Source of the DNA: Candidatus Rokuibacteriota bacterium | Lineage (GTDB): Bacteria; JAUVQV01 | Reading direction: 5' to 3' | Assembly (NCBI GenBank): GCA_030609125.1 | Contig: JAUWCW010000084.1 | Location: forward strand, 1-7,710 | Length of the DNA: 7,710 nucleotides | In this document: positions 7,116-7,710 of the stretch, one piece after another | Layout of the letters: each line of letters starts with the position of its first letter | How positions within the stretch are numbered: the first letter of the stretch is position 1 | Translations under genes and position numbers: made by a program | Notes under the pieces: generated by a model | What the model saw: the letters and a program-made list of their open reading frames with translations, nothing else | Told to the model about the DNA's origin: nothing | Database searches by the model: none

Positions 7116-7710
7116 GCATGAGAAACGCTTCGGCCGCCTTGCTCGGACTGGGGGCGGGACTTTTCTTCCATGCCCTGCGCAGGGTCCTGTGGGTCCTCTT
7201 CTGGCCACGGACGGGGGAAGGCATCATCGCCCTCGCCCTTCTCGGGGCCGGGGTGGGAGCGGTGGCAGGTTTCGTCATGGCAGGCCGGGGGAGCAAAAAA
7301 GGAGACCGCGCCGTGGGGGTCCATCTGCTCTGGGGACTGTGCGCGGCTGCGGCCCTGGCGGTCTTCGGGGGCGCCTCCGTCTGGCCCGCTGCCTCCCCGG
7401 GCGCGGCGGTGACGGCTTTTTTCGCCTTTCTCCTCGGTGTTCCGGCGGCTGTTACGGCGGCAGCCCTCTGTGCCCGGGAAGAGGAGCCTGAAAACGCCCG
7501 CTCAGCGGCAATCTTCCTGGCGGCACTGGGGGCCGGTCTGGTAACGGCGTCGGTGTTTTCCTGCCTGCACCCCCGGATAGTTGCCGCTGCGGGGATTGTT
7601 TTCGGCACGCTGCCGGCCGTTCTCGCCGGCGGCAGAGAGAGGACGCCGCGCTCCCGCGCGGCGGCTCTTGTTTTCATCGCTGCCGCCGCCTCGCTGGCGG
7701 CGCCGGCGGT
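7112..7710 (+). CDS. Polytopic membrane protein of unknown function (3' end outside window)
   Basis: ATG at 7112 overlaps the gmhB stop (ATGA) and follows GGAGAGG at 7101-7107. The frame stays open for 199 codons to the window edge. A second ATG two codons later is an alternative start. The product is very rich in Ala, Gly, Leu and Val, with hydrophobic stretches at about 6-31, 38-58, 68-90, 97-119, 131-150, 156-173 and 183-199. Between them are short charged loops (GRGSKKGDR at 58-66, AREEEPENARS at 121-131, GGRERTPRSR at 173-182). This indicates at least six membrane segments. I recognise no transporter or enzyme signature. The tight coupling to gmhB suggests co-expression, which fits a role in the envelope but does not prove one. 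The C-terminal part, which might carry a diagnostic domain, is missing. Confidence 0.75.
   Translation, partial: MSMRNASAALLGLGAGLFFHALRRVLWVLFWPRTGEGIIALALLGAGVGAVAGFVMAGRGSKKGDRAVGVHLLWGLCAAAALAVFGGASVWPAASPGAAVTAFFAFLLGVPAAVTAAALCAREEEPENARSAAIFLAALGAGLVTASVFSCLHPRIVAAAGIVFGTLPAVLAGGRERTPRSRAAALVFIAAAASLAAPA

Overview
This GC-rich window carries ordinary chromosomal housekeeping and envelope genes, with no sign of a mobile element, CRISPR array or RNA gene. A LolCD-type lipoprotein release transporter and a GmhB-type heptose bisphosphate phosphatase point to a diderm bacterium, probably one that makes heptose-containing LPS. The prfB-lysS-lolC-lolD order and the base composition would fit Desulfobacterota (deltaproteobacteria) or another high-GC diderm phylum. 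The taxon is an inference, not a reading.

Layout: (1) Positions 1-283, + strand, hold the C-terminal 93 codons of an unidentified protein. It converges on the operon below, and the two stop codons share one CTAG. (2) Positions 280-5000, - strand, hold a tightly packed operon read right to left: prfB (release factor 2, with a programmed +1 frameshift), lysS (class II lysyl-tRNA synthetase, GTG start overlapping the prfB stop), lolC/E (permease with an extra N-terminal membrane segment) and lolD (ATPase, 1 nt after lolC). (3) Positions 5001-5158 are a divergent, locally AT-rich promoter region. (4) Positions 5159-7710, + strand, hold an AlkP-superfamily phosphodiesterase-like protein with altered metal-site residues, then a GmhB-like phosphatase, then a polytopic membrane protein that runs off the right edge.

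The minus-strand operon joins translation (termination at UAA/UGA, lysine charging) to outer-membrane lipoprotein sorting. Each junction is a 1-nt overlap or a short gap with a clear ribosome binding site, so co-transcription is likely. The plus-strand group looks envelope-related, but only the GmhB role has a firm family basis.

I found no convincing novel multi-gene system. The points most worth a second look are the RF2 recoding site (known mechanism, easily misannotated), the N-terminal extension of the Lol permease, and the unusual active-site residues and possibly leaderless start of the AlkP-family gene.
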